In this document: piece after piece, positions 62,821 through 64,000 of the stretch | Layout of the letters: the number at the start of each line of letters is the position of its first letter | How positions within the stretch are numbered: the stretch's first letter is position 1 | DNA from: Warburgia ugandensis | Lineage: Eukaryota > Streptophyta > Magnoliopsida > Canellales > Canellaceae | Assembly: GCA_035236585.1 (NCBI GenBank) | Contig: CP141137.1 | Coordinates: 51,234,057 to 51,298,056, forward strand | Direction of reading: 5' to 3' | Length of the DNA stretch: 64,000 nt | The notes under the pieces: generated by a model | What the model was told of the DNA's origin: nothing | The model's input: the letters and a program-made list of their open reading frames with translations, nothing else | The model's database searches: none | Made by a program: the position numbers and the translations under genes

Positions 62821-63190
62821 AAAAAAAAAATTTGATTGTGTGGAGATAAAATGTGGATGGGCAACTCGACGATCATACAATCTATCAGCAAAAGGAGAGT
62901 GCATTTGTCATAATTCTTATAAAGAGTGATGCATGTTATTGTCCATCTTTCCACACCTTAGACGATATACATGATGGAACGTTCTTCTATTGTGGAATGC
63001 AGATTCTAAAGACTCTAAGATGAGCACCTTCCTTCTTGATGCATTGGCTGTGAGGAGTTAATCCCCTTATAGGGAGTCCGGAATGCGTGCTTTTAGTCTC
63101 TCTCTCTCCCTCTCACACACACGCGGACATACCACAAAGATAACTGATCCCTCAGACTGCAACATACAAAAGTAATGTAAAATATTCGCC
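62821..63190. other. Intergenic, 3' flank of the LYM gene
   Basis: Holds a short CT/CA tract at about 63098-63123. It probably includes the LYM 3' untranslated region. No gene seen. Confidence 0.5.
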
Positions 63191-64000
63191 TCAAATCAAA
63201 GGCAGAGAACTCGTCAAAATAATAAGTTCAAGAAGCAATACACCCAGACAAGAAACACGTTTAGCCACGGAAACATTGGCATTTTGTTTACTCGTGGGAA
63301 GAGACCCAACAGTAGCAATAGCCGGACAAGAGGCAGGAATTGGAGCTACAGATGGTGTAACAATCGGATTCGATAGCAAATACGGTGAAGGTGCCATCGC
63401 TGAATGACTATGATTACCTGCAAAATAAAACTAAATTAACATGTGGATCTGATTGCCATAACGCAGAAATCAGGTTAAATTGTCAATTAACATGGATTTG
63501 ATTACCTGAACAAGGAAGCTGAGAAGCACTTGATAAACTGCATCCAAACATCAATTTGAAAATTCCAAGTTAGTTTGATTCCCACCTTCAAAGAACCCGC
63601 AAGATAAACTTTCCAGCAGCTGATACTTACTAACCTGCTACGAATTTTGTGGCCATTATGGCCACGGTATAAGCAGGTGGTCAAGTTGCAACCAATCGCT
63701 GTCCGCTCTTCACGAACACCGCCTATAAAAAGATTGGTTCCTTTACACTGGAAGTGAGAGCAAAACGTGGCTGTAGGAGAGGGAAAGCAGCGCAGGCTGG
63801 CATGTCATGATCGAAGTCAGTTTATAATGGGATAGGTAGCTGTGTTAAATACATGAATAAGACTGGAGAGAAGTAGTTAAGATGCTGACTTACGTTAGAT
63901 CATTTGGTCCACAAGTGCACTGAACGCAGTTGAAAGCAGTAAGAGCATAGGTAGCATTTGGAACAAGCAGACTCTCGTCATACAATTTCAGATTGGCTGA
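63191..64000 (-). CDS. LYM-like: LysM-domain GPI-anchored protein (LYM/CEBiP type), 3' exons, runs off the window
   Basis: Minus-strand exons are 64000(+)-63894, 63796-63635, 63537-63506 (32 bases) and 63417-63191 (stop 63191-63193). All have GT-AG borders and join in frame to 175 residues. The ectodomain end shows the family's cysteine pattern and phrases: LVPNATYALTAFNCVQCTCG, CSHFQCKGTNL, GCNLTTCLYRGHNGHKI, QLPCSGNH. A Pro/Ser-rich linker and a hydrophobic tail (GVLLLELIILTSSLPLI) at the very end, with no cytosolic part, fit a GPI-anchor signal. Known members at the plasma membrane bind chitin or peptidoglycan and signal through LysM receptor kinases such as CERK1. The LysM repeats themselves would lie to the right of the window. 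No lesion is seen in the visible part. Which ligand class it serves cannot be told from this end. Confidence 0.85.

Overview
The window is nuclear DNA from a flowering plant. The evidence is host genes with GT-AG introns (an R2R3-MYB repressor, a LysM GPI-anchored receptor, a signal peptidase subunit exon), Ty3/gypsy and Ty1/copia retroelements primed by initiator tRNA-Met, L1-type LINEs with a C-terminal RNase H domain, and many copies of the angiosperm Au SINE. Species cannot be read from the sequence. The heavy load of old, nested elements would suit a large-genome woody lineage, but that is inference.

Layout. 1-7.8 kb: a decayed Tekay/Del-like Ty3/gypsy element whose 5' LTR carries a nested solo LTR (152-2695, duplication GCCCC). 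7.8-18 kb: an LTR fragment, a 69-bp tandem array, three Au SINEs and a Ty1/copia remnant. 18.0-19.3 kb: an apparently intact three-exon R2R3-MYB of the MYBC2 repressor type, with a decayed paralogue at 23.0-24.6 kb. 25.5-29.4 kb: a 3.86-kb solo LTR with perfect 5-bp duplications. 30.6-31.4 kb: a LINE remnant. 34.6-36.8 kb: a pseudogene of a tetraketide alpha-pyrone reductase (TKPR2-like). 39.76-42.96 kb: a compact chromovirus with both LTRs and a TTCAC duplication. 44.0-48.5 kb: a LINE hosting an Au SINE dimer and a 2.1-kb non-autonomous LTR element. 49.1-49.24 kb: the first exon of signal peptidase complex subunit 3, minus strand, with no further exon found. 50-52 kb: rearranged Au SINEs. 52.1-56.0 kb, possibly to 61.8 kb: a minus-strand gene for an unrecognised protein with an RRM-like fold. 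Its introns hold a LINE tail and, if the gene extends to 61.8 kb, also a solo LTR, a young Au SINE and a compound microsatellite. 63.2-64 kb: the 3' end of a minus-strand LYM/CEBiP-type LysM receptor gene that runs off the right edge.

How the genes relate. There is no operon-like organisation. The host genes are independent: a flavonoid-pathway repressor, a dead sporopollenin reductase, an ER signal-peptidase subunit fragment, an unknown nucleic-acid-binding-like protein and a cell-surface glycan receptor. The space between them is retroelement sediment. I found no convincing novel system. The most interesting host items are the MYBC2 repressor with its dead neighbour, the orphan signal peptidase exon and the unrecognised RRM-like gene. 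The most interesting mobile items are the rearranged Au SINEs (a dimer sharing one target duplication, and a back-to-back chimera) and the three solo LTRs with readable target duplications.
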